Of a stretch of DNA of 64,000 bases, positions 1 through 9,012 are shown in pieces. Made by a program: the position numbers and the translations under genes. The notes beneath the pieces were generated by a model that was not told the origin of the DNA, did no database searches, and saw only the letters and a list, made by a program, of their open reading frames with translations. The first letter of the stretch is position 1; the number at the start of each line of letters is the position of its first letter. The stretch is from Streptomyces sp. Go-475 (GTDB lineage Bacteria > Actinomycetota > Actinomycetes > Streptomycetales > Streptomycetaceae). The DNA lies in NCBI RefSeq assembly GCF_003330845.1, contig NZ_CP026121.1, positions 4,259,501 to 4,323,500 on the forward strand, read 5' to 3'.

Positions 1-96
1 CTGACTACTGCGCTGTCAGTGGGGACCGCTACCTTACGTGGGTCTTATCTCGCGACATGTTCGCGTCACTCTTCCATGTTCTAGGGGGACCCCCAA

Positions 97-609
97 GTGA
101 CTACTCCGCCGCCCCAGGGCAACCCGTTCGCACAGGGTCAGCCCGCGGGTCAGCCCCAGGCCCCGTACCCGCCGCAGGGCGGCTACCCCCAGCAGCCCGG
201 TCAGCCCGGCTTCCCGCCCCAGGGCGCGGCTCCCTACGCCCCGGTCCCGCCGCAGCCGTCCGGCCGCAAGCTCAGCTTCAAGACCATCAAGAACATCGTG
301 ATCGTCCTGGCCGTGGCGAGCGTGGCCATCGGCGGTTACATATCCAGCCGCGACGACGCCAACACGGCAGCGGTCGGTGACTGCATGCACCGCGGCAGCA
401 GCAACGACGAGAACCCGGACCTCGAGGTCGTCGACTGCGGTGACGCGAAGGCCCAGTACGAGGTGCTCGCCAAGGTCGAGGGCAAGTTCCTCACCGACGC
501 CATGGCTTCCAGCAAGTGCGAGACCGAGGCGAAGGACTTCCAGTACGTGTACACCCAGAGCGGTGACGGCAAGGACTTCCTGCTCTGCCTGAAGGACCAC
601 AAGAAGTAG
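97..609 (+). CDS. LppU-like single-pass membrane protein
   Basis: A 170-residue protein starting at GTG, with a purine-rich ribosome site (AGGGGG) about 8 bases upstream. The first ~55 residues are Pro/Gln/Gly-rich and cytoplasmic. One membrane segment spans about residues 59-83 (begins SFKTIKNIVIV). The outer part carries four cysteines (GDCMH, VVDCGD, SSKCE, LLCLK) that could form two disulphides. This matches small actinobacterial LppU/SCO3897-like proteins found beside the CCA-adding enzyme. No enzymatic motif is visible and the function is unknown. It converges on the CCA-adding gene; two parS palindromes fill the gap between them. Confidence 0.75.
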   Translation: MTTPPPQGNPFAQGQPAGQPQAPYPPQGGYPQQPGQPGFPPQGAAPYAPVPPQPSGRKLSFKTIKNIVIVLAVASVAIGGYISSRDDANTAAVGDCMHRGSSNDENPDLEVVDCGDAKAQYEVLAKVEGKFLTDAMASSKCETEAKDFQYVYTQSGDGKDFLLCLKDHKK

Positions 610-622
610 GGCAGACGCAGAC

Positions 623-654
623 AGGGGCGGTGTTTCACGTGAAACACCGCCCCT
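623..654. other. parS: parS centromere site 1 inside a 32-bp perfect palindrome
   Basis: The core GTTTCACGTGAAAC is at 632-645. It is extended on both sides by AGGGGCGG/CCGCCCCT into a perfect 32-bp inverted repeat, so it may also act as a transcription terminator between the two convergent genes. The core is the ParB-binding site of Streptomyces. Confidence 0.9.
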
Positions 655-666
655 CGTGCTGTCTCC

Positions 667-700
667 ACGGGGTCATGTTTCACGTGAAACATGACCCCGT
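667..700. other. parS: parS centromere site 2 inside a 34-bp perfect palindrome
   Basis: The core GTTTCACGTGAAAC is at 677-690. Flanks ACGGGGTCAT/ATGACCCCGT make a perfect 34-bp inverted repeat. It lies 45 bp (centre to centre) from the preceding site, so both sit in one convergent intergenic gap. Confidence 0.9.
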
Positions 701-709
701 TTCACAGCC

Positions 710-2155
710 TCAGCCCTCCTGGCCGGCCCACCACTCCTTGAGAGCCGCCACCGCTGCGTCATGCTCCATCGGCCCGTGCTCCAGCCGCAGCTCCAGCATG
801 TGCTTGTAGGCGCGGCCGATGACCGGACCGGGACCGACGCCCAGGATCTCCATGATCTGGTTGCCGTCGAGGTCCGGGCGGATGGAGTCCAGCTCCTCCT
901 GCTCCTGGAGTTTGGCGATCCGCTCCTCCAGGCCGTCGTACGCCCGCGACAGGGCCGCCGCCTTGCGCTTGTTCCGCGTGGTGCAGTCCGAGCGGGTCAG
1001 CTTGTGCAGGCGGTCGAGCAGCGGGCCGGCGTCACGGACGTAACGGCGGACCGCCGAGTCCGTCCACTCGCCGGTGCCGTAGCCGTGGAAGCGCAGGTGG
1101 AGTTCAACCAGCCGTGAGACGTCCTTCACCAGTTCGTTGGAGTACTTCAAGGCCGTCATGCGCTTCTTGGTCATCTTCGCCCCGACCACCTCGTGGTGGT
1201 GGAACGAGACCCGGCCGTCCTTCTCGAAGCGCCGCGTACGCGGCTTGCCGATGTCGTGCAGCAGGGCGGCCAGCCGCAGCGTCAGGTCGGGGCCGTCGTC
1301 CTCCAGCTCCATCGCCTGCTCCAGGACGATCAGCGTGTGGTCGTAGACGTCCTTGTGCCGGTGGTGCTCATCACGCTCCAGGCGCAGGGCCGGCAGCTCG
1401 GGCAGCACGTGGTCGGCGAGGCCGGTCTCCACGAGCAGCGACAGACCCTTGCGCGGGTGGCGGGACAAGATCAGCTTGTTCAGCTCGTCCCGCACCCGCT
1501 CGGCCGAGACGATCTCGATCCGCCCGGCCATCTCCTTCATCGCCGTGACGACCTCGGGAGCGACCTCGAAGTCGAGCTGAGCCGCGAAGCGCGCGGCCCG
1601 CATCATCCGGAGCGGATCGTCCGAGAAGGACTCTTCCGGCGTGCCCGGCGTGCGCAGCACACGCGAGGCGAGGTCCTCGAGCCCGCCGTGCGGGTCGACG
1701 AACTTCTTCTCCGGCAGCGCGACGGCCATCGCGTTCACCGTGAAGTCACGGCGGACGAGGTCCTCCTCGATGGAGTCGCCGTAGGACACCTCGGGCTTGC
1801 GCGAGGTGCGGTCGTACGCCTCCGACCGGTAGGTGGTCACCTCGATCTGGTAGCCGCCCTTGTGGGCGCCGACCGTGCCGAAGGCGATCCCGACCTCCCA
1901 GACGGCGTCCGCCCACGGGCGGACGATCTTGAGCACGTCCTGGGGGCGGGCGTCGGTCGTGAAGTCCAGATCATTGCCGAGCCGGCCCAGCAGCGCGTCC
2001 CGGACCGAGCCGCCGACCAGGGCAAGTGAGAACCCGGCCTCCTGGAAGCGGCGGGCGAGGTCGTCGGCGACAGGAGCGACCCGCAGCAGTTCACTCACCG
2101 CGCGGTGCTGCACCTGGCTCAGGGCACTGGACTTTTCTTCGTTGGCGTTCGGCAC
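710..2155 (-). CDS. cca: CCA tRNA nucleotidyltransferase
   Basis: Adds or repairs the 3'-CCA of tRNAs in the cytoplasm. From the chosen GTG start (N-terminus VPNANEEKSS) the protein has 481 residues, usual for actinobacterial PcnA/Cca. The nucleotidyltransferase head shows LVGGSVRD (47-53) and the metal-binding pair in NDLDF (D62, D64). The RNA-binding/dimer motif RRDFTVNAMA (135-144) follows. A C-terminal HD phosphohydrolase domain contains LLHDIGKPRT (H300, D301). The frame stays open about 42 codons upstream, but that part looks non-coding and the GTG start matches the family N-terminus. No strong ribosome site precedes it. Two of the three tRNA genes in this window lack an encoded CCA and so need this enzyme. 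Confidence 0.93.
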   Translation of the reverse strand: MPNANEEKSSALSQVQHRAVSELLRVAPVADDLARRFQEAGFSLALVGGSVRDALLGRLGNDLDFTTDARPQDVLKIVRPWADAVWEVGIAFGTVGAHKGGYQIEVTTYRSEAYDRTSRKPEVSYGDSIEEDLVRRDFTVNAMAVALPEKKFVDPHGGLEDLASRVLRTPGTPEESFSDDPLRMMRAARFAAQLDFEVAPEVVTAMKEMAGRIEIVSAERVRDELNKLILSRHPRKGLSLLVETGLADHVLPELPALRLERDEHHRHKDVYDHTLIVLEQAMELEDDGPDLTLRLAALLHDIGKPRTRRFEKDGRVSFHHHEVVGAKMTKKRMTALKYSNELVKDVSRLVELHLRFHGYGTGEWTDSAVRRYVRDAGPLLDRLHKLTRSDCTTRNKRKAAALSRAYDGLEERIAKLQEQEELDSIRPDLDGNQIMEILGVGPGPVIGRAYKHMLELRLEHGPMEHDAAVAALKEWWAGQEG

Positions 2156-2410
2156 AACAGAAGAGGGTACGTGGCCCGGGCGACCGCGAGCTCCCCCATT
2201 ACCGGTGCGGACACGTCCCTCAATACGCGCACAAGACCCGCCCATGAGAGGGAAAGAGCCACTCACCGCCATAGGCCGCATACCGGACGGCTCGCCATCG
2301 GCCCGCGATCTTGTCGAGCGGACCGCGGCACTTCCCCTCAGCGCGCATCGTTACCATGCGTGGACGCACATTCCGACGACCACTGACGACGACGAGGGAC
2401 GGGCGAGCGC

Positions 2411-4816
2411 GTGGCCGAGGCGGCAGACTTCCAGGGGACCAGTGCCTCACCTGCCCGCCGGTGGCTGCGGCGCACCGGAGCACTGCTCGCCGGTGCGCCC
2501 CTGCTGGCCGGACTCCTCCAGTTGCCCGCCGCCACCCCGGCGGACGCGGCCGGGCCGGAGTCCCCGCAGGCTGCCTCCGGCGCGGGCTCGGTGTCCGTCG
2601 CGGTCGACTCGCTCAGTCCCAGCGCCCCCACAGAGGGGGACACGGTGACCGTGTCGGGCACGGTGACCAACAACGGCAGGCAGGCCGTCACCGACGCCCA
2701 CGTCGACCTGCGGGTGGGGCCCTCGCTCGACACCCGGTCGGCCATCGACACCCTCGCCAAGAAGAGCGACGACGTCCAGGGCCCCGCCGGCGAGGAGATC
2801 GGCGGCAAGTACGCCGAGAAGTTCCCCAAGCTCACCCCCGGCGTGGCGGAGCCCTTCTCCATCTCCGTGCCGGTCGACGAGCTGGACCTCGGCCGGGACG
2901 GCGTCTACCAGCTGGCCGTCGCGCTCTCCGGGGAGACCGCCGCACAGCCCTGGGACCAGGTCCTCGGCATTCAGCGCACATTCCTGCCGTGGCAGCCGGA
3001 AGAGGCCGGCACGAAGACGAAGACCACGTTCCTGTGGCCGCTCGTCTCCAGCGCCCACATGGCCGCCGAGACGGGGTCGAACGAGCAGCAGACGCCGGTC
3101 TTCCGCGACGACGAACTCGCCGAGGAGATCGCGCCGGGCGGCCGCCTCGAACAGATGGTGTCCCTCGGCAAGGGCCTCGACGTCACGTGGGTGGTCGATC
3201 CGGACCTGCTGGCCTCCGTCGACGCGATGACGAAGAGCTACCAGATCCGCGGCGCGGACGGCACCACCACCCCCGGCAGGAGCCAGGAGATCGCCAAGAG
3301 CTGGCTCGCCGAGCTCCAGCAGGCGGTCGCGGGCAAGGACGTCGTCGCCCTGCCGTTCGGCGACCCGGACCTGGCCTCCCTCGCCCACGACGGCACGAAG
3401 GTCACCGGCTCCCTGAGCCACCTCAAGGAGGCCACCGACGTCGTCGACGACACAGTGGGCACGATCCTCCACGTGAAACCGTCCACGGACTTCGCATGGC
3501 CCGTCGACGGCGCCGTCGACCCGTCGATCGTGAAGGTGGCGACCTCCGCGGGCGCCGACAAGGTGATCGCCCGCAGCGACAGCCTCCAGGACGACCTGTC
3601 GTACACGCCCTCCGCGGCCCGGCCCATCGGCGGCGGCACCACGGCGGTCGTCGCGGACTCCAGGATGTCCACGGCGTTCCAGGGCAACCTGACGAAGGCC
3701 TCCGCCTCCACGCTCGCCGTGCAGCGTTTCCTCGCCCAGAGCCTCACGCTCGGCCTGCAGACCGGAAAGCAGCGCAGCGTCGTCGTCGCCCCGCAGCGCA
3801 TGCCGTCCGTCAGCCAGGCCCAGGCCATGGCCGAGGCCCTGGCGGCCCTCGAAGGCGGAAACTGGTCGGAGTCGCAGGACCTCTCCGCCGCCGCCAAGGC
3901 CAAGCCGGACCCGTCCGCCAACACGAAGGTGCCGCCGGCCTCCGCGTATCCCCGTTCGTTGCGCACCCAGGAGCTCGGGTTGGCCGCGTTCCAGCAGATC
4001 GCGACCACGCAGGGCAAGCTCGACAAGTTCAAGGTGATCCTGACCCGCCAGTCGCGGGTCGTGACCCCCTTCGGGCGGGCCATGAACCGCGAGATGTCCA
4101 CGTCGTGGCGCGGCAAGGACGTCGCGGCGCTGGCGTACCGCAACGGCATCGAGTCGTACCTCGACGGGCTCATCGACAGCGTCAAGCTGATCGAGAAGTC
4201 GGAGACCAAGCTCTCCGGCCGCAGCGCCACGATCCCGGTGACCGTCCAGAACAACCTGGTCCAGGGCGTCGAGCACCTGGAGCTGCGGCTCACGTCGCAG
4301 AACCCGACCCGTCTCAAGATCGGCGGTGACGCCTACGAGGAGCAGCGCGTCACCGTCAACGGCGGCCACAGCCAGTCGGTGAAGTTCACCACGTCCGCCA
4401 ACGCCAACGGCCGGGCGAAGGTCACCGCGCAGTTGTACACGGAGGACGGCCGGCCGTACGGTGACGCCGTCACCTTCGACGTGAAGGTCACCGAGGTCAC
4501 GCCCACCGTCATGCTGGTCATCGGTGGCGGCGTCCTGCTCCTGGTTCTCGCCGGCTTCCGGATGTACACCCAGCGCAAGCGCGCGGCCGCACGCGACGCC
4601 GCCGAGGACGACACCGCCGGGACGGACGACGGCGCCGGCAGCCCGCAGGCCCCCGTCGGCGCCGGGCAGAACCCGGAGGCCCCCGGCGACCGTCTCGAGG
4701 AGGAGTCCGAGACCGGCTCCCGGGCAGACGCCCCCGAGCAGCCGAGTGACCCGGCCCCGGACACCGCAGCGGAAAACGCCGACCCGTCCGGCACGGGTGA
4801 GAGAGTGGACCGTTGA
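2411..4816 (+). CDS. DUF6049 family membrane-anchored extracytoplasmic protein
   Basis: An 801-residue exported protein that opens the murJ-sigM-trx block. A signal-like hydrophobic stretch is near residues 17-45 (GALLAGAPLLAGLLQLPA, then an Ala-rich cleavage zone). A long extracytoplasmic body follows, then one C-terminal membrane segment near residue 700 (MLVIGGGVLLLVLAGF) and a charged Glu/Asp/Pro-rich cytoplasmic tail. Beta-sandwich-like features early on (TVSGTVTNNGRQAV) and late (IPVTVQNNLVQG) suggest adhesin-type domains. It is the positional equivalent of mycobacterial Rv3909 beside MurJ, so a cell-envelope role is likely, but no biochemical function is known. Start GTG with GAGGGACGG upstream. 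Confidence 0.85.
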   Translation: MAEAADFQGTSASPARRWLRRTGALLAGAPLLAGLLQLPAATPADAAGPESPQAASGAGSVSVAVDSLSPSAPTEGDTVTVSGTVTNNGRQAVTDAHVDLRVGPSLDTRSAIDTLAKKSDDVQGPAGEEIGGKYAEKFPKLTPGVAEPFSISVPVDELDLGRDGVYQLAVALSGETAAQPWDQVLGIQRTFLPWQPEEAGTKTKTTFLWPLVSSAHMAAETGSNEQQTPVFRDDELAEEIAPGGRLEQMVSLGKGLDVTWVVDPDLLASVDAMTKSYQIRGADGTTTPGRSQEIAKSWLAELQQAVAGKDVVALPFGDPDLASLAHDGTKVTGSLSHLKEATDVVDDTVGTILHVKPSTDFAWPVDGAVDPSIVKVATSAGADKVIARSDSLQDDLSYTPSAARPIGGGTTAVVADSRMSTAFQGNLTKASASTLAVQRFLAQSLTLGLQTGKQRSVVVAPQRMPSVSQAQAMAEALAALEGGNWSESQDLSAAAKAKPDPSANTKVPPASAYPRSLRTQELGLAAFQQIATTQGKLDKFKVILTRQSRVVTPFGRAMNREMSTSWRGKDVAALAYRNGIESYLDGLIDSVKLIEKSETKLSGRSATIPVTVQNNLVQGVEHLELRLTSQNPTRLKIGGDAYEEQRVTVNGGHSQSVKFTTSANANGRAKVTAQLYTEDGRPYGDAVTFDVKVTEVTPTVMLVIGGGVLLLVLAGFRMYTQRKRAAARDAAEDDTAGTDDGAGSPQAPVGAGQNPEAPGDRLEEESETGSRADAPEQPSDPAPDTAAENADPSGTGERVDR

Positions 4817-4859
4817 TATGTCGTGGCCGGTGGGCCCGGGACGATGAGGTGGGGTAACC

Positions 4860-7130
4860 ATGAACGCGCCGTACGACGGTGACCACGGCCGTGCCGTGGG
4901 CGACTCGGGCTACCCCGAGTCGGGCGGGCCCGAGGGCGCGCCGCCCCAGCACGGCCAGGTGCCGCCGCAGCCGCCCGCGGACATGTACCTCCAGGACGCC
5001 TACGCCCAGGACCCCTACCGGGCGCAGGACCTCGCCGCCCAGGACCCGGTCGCCGAGGCGCTCTACGACCGCGCGGCGCACCCGCCGCCCCCTCCGGGCA
5101 CGTACCCGCCGCATCAGATGTACGCCCAGCCACCGCAGTCGCCGTACGCCCCCGACCCGCGGGTGTGGGCCCAGACCCCCGCGCCGGAGCCGGAGGGCCC
5201 GACCCGGCACCTGCCGTACGGCGACGACCCACGCACCACCCAGTTCGTGGGTGTGGACGACCTCGTCTCCCAGGCGGGCGGCGAGCCGCGCCAGGAGCCG
5301 GACGCTTTCGCGCACCTCTTCAGGGACCAGCAGCAGGGCAGCGGTCACCCCTCGTACGAGTCGCCGGCGGTCCCCGGCCCCTCCCCGGCCCCGATGGCAC
5401 AGGGCCAGTACGCGACGCCCGACCAGGCCGCGGCGACACCGCCCCCCGTGGACGAGACGTCCGCCCAGGAGCCGGCCGCCTCACCCGCTCCGAAGAAGGC
5501 CGGCCGCGCCGCGGGCCTGATGAAGTCCAGCGCCGTCATGGCCGCGGGCACGATGGTCTCCCGCCTCACCGGCTTCATCCGCTCCGCGCTGATCGTGTCC
5601 GCCATCGGCGTCGGTTTCCTCGGTGACACCTTCCAGGTCGCCTACCAGCTGCCGACGATGATCTACATCCTCACGGTCGGCGGCGGTCTCAACTCCGTCT
5701 TCGTGCCCCAGTTGGTGCGCGCCATGAAGGACGACGAGGACGGCGGCGAGGCGTACGCCAACCGGCTGCTGACGCTCGTCATGGTGGCGCTCGGCGCACT
5801 CACCGCGCTGGGGATCTTCGGCGCACCGCTCCTGATCCGCGTCATGTCCCCTTCGATCGCCAGCGACCCCGCGGCGAACCAGGTGGCCATCACCTTCACC
5901 CAGTACTTCCTGCCCACGATCTTCTTCATGGGCGTCCACGTGGTGATGGGCCAGATCCTCAACGCCCGCGGGAAGTTCGGCGCGATGATGTGGACCCCGG
6001 TGCTGAACAACATCGTCATCATCGCGACGCTCGGCATGTTCATCTACGTCTACGGAACCGCCGCCGACTCCGGGATGAAGGTCACCACCATCCCGCCGGA
6101 GGGCCAGCGTCTCCTCGGCGTCGGTGTGCTTCTCGGCCTCGTGGTCCAGGCGCTGGCGATGATCCCCTACCTGCGCGAGACCGGCTTCCGGCTGCGGCTG
6201 CGCTTCGACTGGAAGGGCCAGGGCCTCGGCAAGGCCGTCACGCTCGCCAAGTGGACGGTCCTGTTCGTCCTCGCCAACCAGGCGGGCGCCATGGTCGTCA
6301 TCTGGTTGTCCACCGCGGCGGGCAAGGCCTCGCACGTCGACGGCACCGGCATCTCCGCCTACTCCAACGCACAGCTGATCTGGGGCCTGCCGCAGGCCAT
6401 CATCACGGTCTCCCTCATGGCGGCCCTGCTCCCGCGTCTGGCGCGCTCGGCGGCCGAGGGCGACGGCGGCGCCGTCCGCGACGACATCTCCCAGGGCCTG
6501 CGCACCACCGCGGTCGCGATCGTGCCGATCGCGTTCGGTTTCCTCTCGCTCGGCATCCCCATGTGCACGCTGATGTTCGGCTCCACCGGCGTCAGCGAGG
6601 CCACCAACATGGGCTACATGCTGATGGCGTTCGGTCTCGGCCTGATCCCGTACTCCGTGCAGTACGTGGTCCTGCGCGCCTTCTACGCCTACGAGGACAC
6701 CCGAACGCCCTTCTACAACACGGTCATCGTCGCCGCGGTCAACGCCGGCGCCTCGGCGGTCTGCTACTTCGTCATCCCGTCCCGCTGGGCCGTGGTCGGT
6801 ATGGCGGCCTCGTACGGACTGGCCTACGCGATCGGCGTCGGTGTCGCCTGGCGCCGGCTGCGCAAGCGGCTGGGCGGGGACCTCGACGGCGCCCGGGTCC
6901 TGCGGACTTACGCCCGGCTGTGCATCGCGTCGGTCCCGGCCGCCCTGCTCAGCGGCGCGGCCGTCTACGGCATCGGACATACGCTCGGCCAGGGCGTCGC
7001 GGGCTCGCTCGCCGGGGTCTTCGCCGGCGGTGCCGTTCTCCTCGGGATCTTCTTCGTCGCCGCCCGCCGCATGCGCATCGAGGAACTCAACTCGCTGGTC
7101 GGCATGGTCCGCGGTCGCCTGGGACGCTGA
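4860..7130 (+). CDS. murJ: Lipid II flippase MurJ (MviN)
   Basis: Moves the peptidoglycan precursor lipid II across the membrane. The 756-residue protein has a ~215-residue Pro/Gln/Tyr-rich cytoplasmic extension, then the MOP-superfamily core beginning GLMKSSAVMAAGTMVSRLTGF, with about 14 membrane segments. Typical motifs are GFIRSALI, NSVFVPQLV and LRAFYAYEDTRTP. In mycobacteria MurJ is fused at its C-terminus to a pseudokinase and an extracytoplasmic domain. Here the protein ends right after the last helices (MVRGRLGR), and those domains are encoded by the next gene. ATG start with AGGTGGGG upstream; it lies 43 bp after the DUF6049 gene and is probably co-transcribed with it. Confidence 0.95.
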   Translation: MNAPYDGDHGRAVGDSGYPESGGPEGAPPQHGQVPPQPPADMYLQDAYAQDPYRAQDLAAQDPVAEALYDRAAHPPPPPGTYPPHQMYAQPPQSPYAPDPRVWAQTPAPEPEGPTRHLPYGDDPRTTQFVGVDDLVSQAGGEPRQEPDAFAHLFRDQQQGSGHPSYESPAVPGPSPAPMAQGQYATPDQAAATPPPVDETSAQEPAASPAPKKAGRAAGLMKSSAVMAAGTMVSRLTGFIRSALIVSAIGVGFLGDTFQVAYQLPTMIYILTVGGGLNSVFVPQLVRAMKDDEDGGEAYANRLLTLVMVALGALTALGIFGAPLLIRVMSPSIASDPAANQVAITFTQYFLPTIFFMGVHVVMGQILNARGKFGAMMWTPVLNNIVIIATLGMFIYVYGTAADSGMKVTTIPPEGQRLLGVGVLLGLVVQALAMIPYLRETGFRLRLRFDWKGQGLGKAVTLAKWTVLFVLANQAGAMVVIWLSTAAGKASHVDGTGISAYSNAQLIWGLPQAIITVSLMAALLPRLARSAAEGDGGAVRDDISQGLRTTAVAIVPIAFGFLSLGIPMCTLMFGSTGVSEATNMGYMLMAFGLGLIPYSVQYVVLRAFYAYEDTRTPFYNTVIVAAVNAGASAVCYFVIPSRWAVVGMAASYGLAYAIGVGVAWRRLRKRLGGDLDGARVLRTYARLCIASVPAALLSGAAVYGIGHTLGQGVAGSLAGVFAGGAVLLGIFFVAARRMRIEELNSLVGMVRGRLGR

Positions 7131-7270
7131 GACGGGGGGTAGGCGCACAACCATCGTCAGCCGCCGCGTGTCGTGCATAGCGGCGGACTGTGGGCACAAT
7201 TGGTTTCGGCGTCGGACGGCGCGCATCGGATACCGGCCGGCGCGCAATGGATGGGGAGGCAGGAACGACG

Positions 7271-8989
7271 GTGGCGGAACGGAGTACGGCTGCCGTCGAC
7301 GTGGCAGACAACAGCGACGAGACGTCGCTGACCGCACAGGCGGACCAGTCCACGGCCGACGGTGTGGCCAAGAACCGGGAGCGGGACACGGACAGCGACG
7401 AGGTACAGGAGAGCACCCGGACCGACGGTTCCGGAAAGACCTCGCCGCCCGAACTGCACAGTGGTCACAAGCTCGCCAGACGCTACCGCCTCGAGGAGTG
7501 CGTCACCCGTCTGGACGGTTTCAGCAGCTGGCGGGCCGTGGACGAGAAGCTCCGCCGCGCCGTCGGCGTGCACATCCTGCCCGCGGACCATGCGCGGGCC
7601 CGCTCCGTGCTGGCCGCCGCCCGCTCCTCCGCCCTCCTGGGCGACCCCCGCTTCGTCCAGGTTTTGGACGCGGTGGAGGAGAACGACCTCGTCTACGTCG
7701 TCCACGAGTGGCTTCCCGACGCGGCGGAACTGACCACGCTCCTCGCCTCCGGGCCCCTGGAGCCGTACGACGCCTACCAGATGGTCAGCCAGATCTCCGC
7801 CGCCATGGCCGCCGCCCACCGCGAGGGCCTCGCCCATCTGCGGCTGAACCCCAACGCCGTCCTGCGCACCTCCACCGGCCAGTGGCGCATCCGCGGCCTC
7901 GCCGTGAACGCCGCCCTGCGCGGCATCTCGTCCGACACCCCGCAGCGCACCGACACGGAGGCCATCGGCGCCCTGCTGTACGCCGCGCTCACCCAGCGCT
8001 GGCCGTACGAGAGCGACGCCTACGGGCTGTCGGGCCTGCCGAAGGACATCGGCCTCATCGCACCCGACCAGGTGCGCGCCGGTGTGCACCGCGGTCTGTC
8101 CGAGCTATCCATGCGCGCGCTCGTCAACGACGGAGCCACCGCCTCCCGCCACGAGTCGCCGTGCACCACTCCGGAGGAGCTGGTGAAGGCGATCGGCGAG
8201 ATGCCGCGCATCCGCCCGCCGGAGCCGGCGTTCACCGCCCCGCCCGAGTACCAGCGCACGACGTACCAGCAGGGCACGTACGGCCGCCAGTCGGCGCGTC
8301 CCGGCGCCACCCAGCCGGTCCCGGCCCCGCCGCCCCCGCTGCAGAGCCGTACCGGCAAGGCCCTGAAGTGGGCCGTGTCCGCTCTCCTGATCGCCGCGCT
8401 GGGCCTCGGCAGCTGGCAGCTGGCCGACGCGCTCATGGACCAGGGCGGGAAGACGGACGACCCCGACAAGACGCAGAACACCGAGGACAACGACAAGAAC
8501 AACAAGTCCGAGGCCCCGAAGCCCCTCGCCATCAAGGGCGCCAAGGAGTACGTCGCCAAGGGCGACGCCCAGCACCCCGCCGACGTTGCCAAGACCTACG
8601 ACAGCAACACGTCCACGGGCTGGCGCACCAGCAGCTACCTGGACGGCCCGAAGATGGTGATAAAGCCGGGCGTCGGCATCGTCTACGACCTCGGCTCCGA
8701 GAAGGAAGTGACGGCCGCGAACCTCTCCCTGCGGTACGGCGGCAACCACACCACGGTCGAGCTGTACGCGACCGACACCCTCGGTTCGTCCACCCCCCTG
8801 AGCTCCATGAAGAAGCTCGGCACGGCGACCACGAGCAGCACCTCCGCGAAGGTGACCGTCGGCAAACCGGTGAAGAGCCGGTACGTCCTGGTCTGGCTGA
8901 CGGCGCTGCCGTACTCCGGTGACGACCCCGCCAACTACAGCAGGCCGGGCTACAAGCAGGCCATCACCGAAGTGAAGTTCACGGGCTGA
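7271..8989 (+). CDS. Membrane pseudokinase with C-terminal carbohydrate-binding-like domain (MurJ partner)
   Basis: A 572-residue protein from the GTG preceded by GGAGGCAGGAACGACG; the longer open frame upstream lacks such a site. Residues ~70-315 have a Ser/Thr kinase fold, but catalytic residues are missing: the HRDxxxxN loop reads HLRLNPNAV (189-197) and DFG is replaced by RGL (208-210). A membrane segment is at ~362-388, then a Lys/Asp/Asn-rich linker. An extracytoplasmic discoidin-like domain follows (about 410-572), with SNTSTGWRTSSYLDGP and RYVLVWLTALP typical of F5/8-type or NPCBM-type folds. In Mycobacterium the same two domains are fused to MurJ and the phosphorylated pseudokinase recruits FhaA; FhaA and PknB are also encoded in this window. 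It probably regulates MurJ or lipid II export. Confidence 0.8.
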   Translation: MAERSTAAVDVADNSDETSLTAQADQSTADGVAKNRERDTDSDEVQESTRTDGSGKTSPPELHSGHKLARRYRLEECVTRLDGFSSWRAVDEKLRRAVGVHILPADHARARSVLAAARSSALLGDPRFVQVLDAVEENDLVYVVHEWLPDAAELTTLLASGPLEPYDAYQMVSQISAAMAAAHREGLAHLRLNPNAVLRTSTGQWRIRGLAVNAALRGISSDTPQRTDTEAIGALLYAALTQRWPYESDAYGLSGLPKDIGLIAPDQVRAGVHRGLSELSMRALVNDGATASRHESPCTTPEELVKAIGEMPRIRPPEPAFTAPPEYQRTTYQQGTYGRQSARPGATQPVPAPPPPLQSRTGKALKWAVSALLIAALGLGSWQLADALMDQGGKTDDPDKTQNTEDNDKNNKSEAPKPLAIKGAKEYVAKGDAQHPADVAKTYDSNTSTGWRTSSYLDGPKMVIKPGVGIVYDLGSEKEVTAANLSLRYGGNHTTVELYATDTLGSSTPLSSMKKLGTATTSSTSAKVTVGKPVKSRYVLVWLTALPYSGDDPANYSRPGYKQAITEVKFTG

Positions 8990-9012
8990 GCTCCGACAGG
9001 GAAGGGGGTTCG

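Noticed and set aside
3464..3479. CCTCCACGTGAAAC as a parS site
   Set aside because: Three mismatches, all in the left half; only a half-site remains.
2447..4861. An 804-codon minus-strand open frame opposite the DUF6049 gene
   Set aside because: Composition is His/Arg/Gly-rich with no domain; it mirrors the third-position GC of the real gene, a common artefact at this GC content.
5481..7337. A 618-codon minus-strand open frame opposite murJ
   Set aside because: Same artefact; Asp/Arg/Gly-rich and without a ribosome site.
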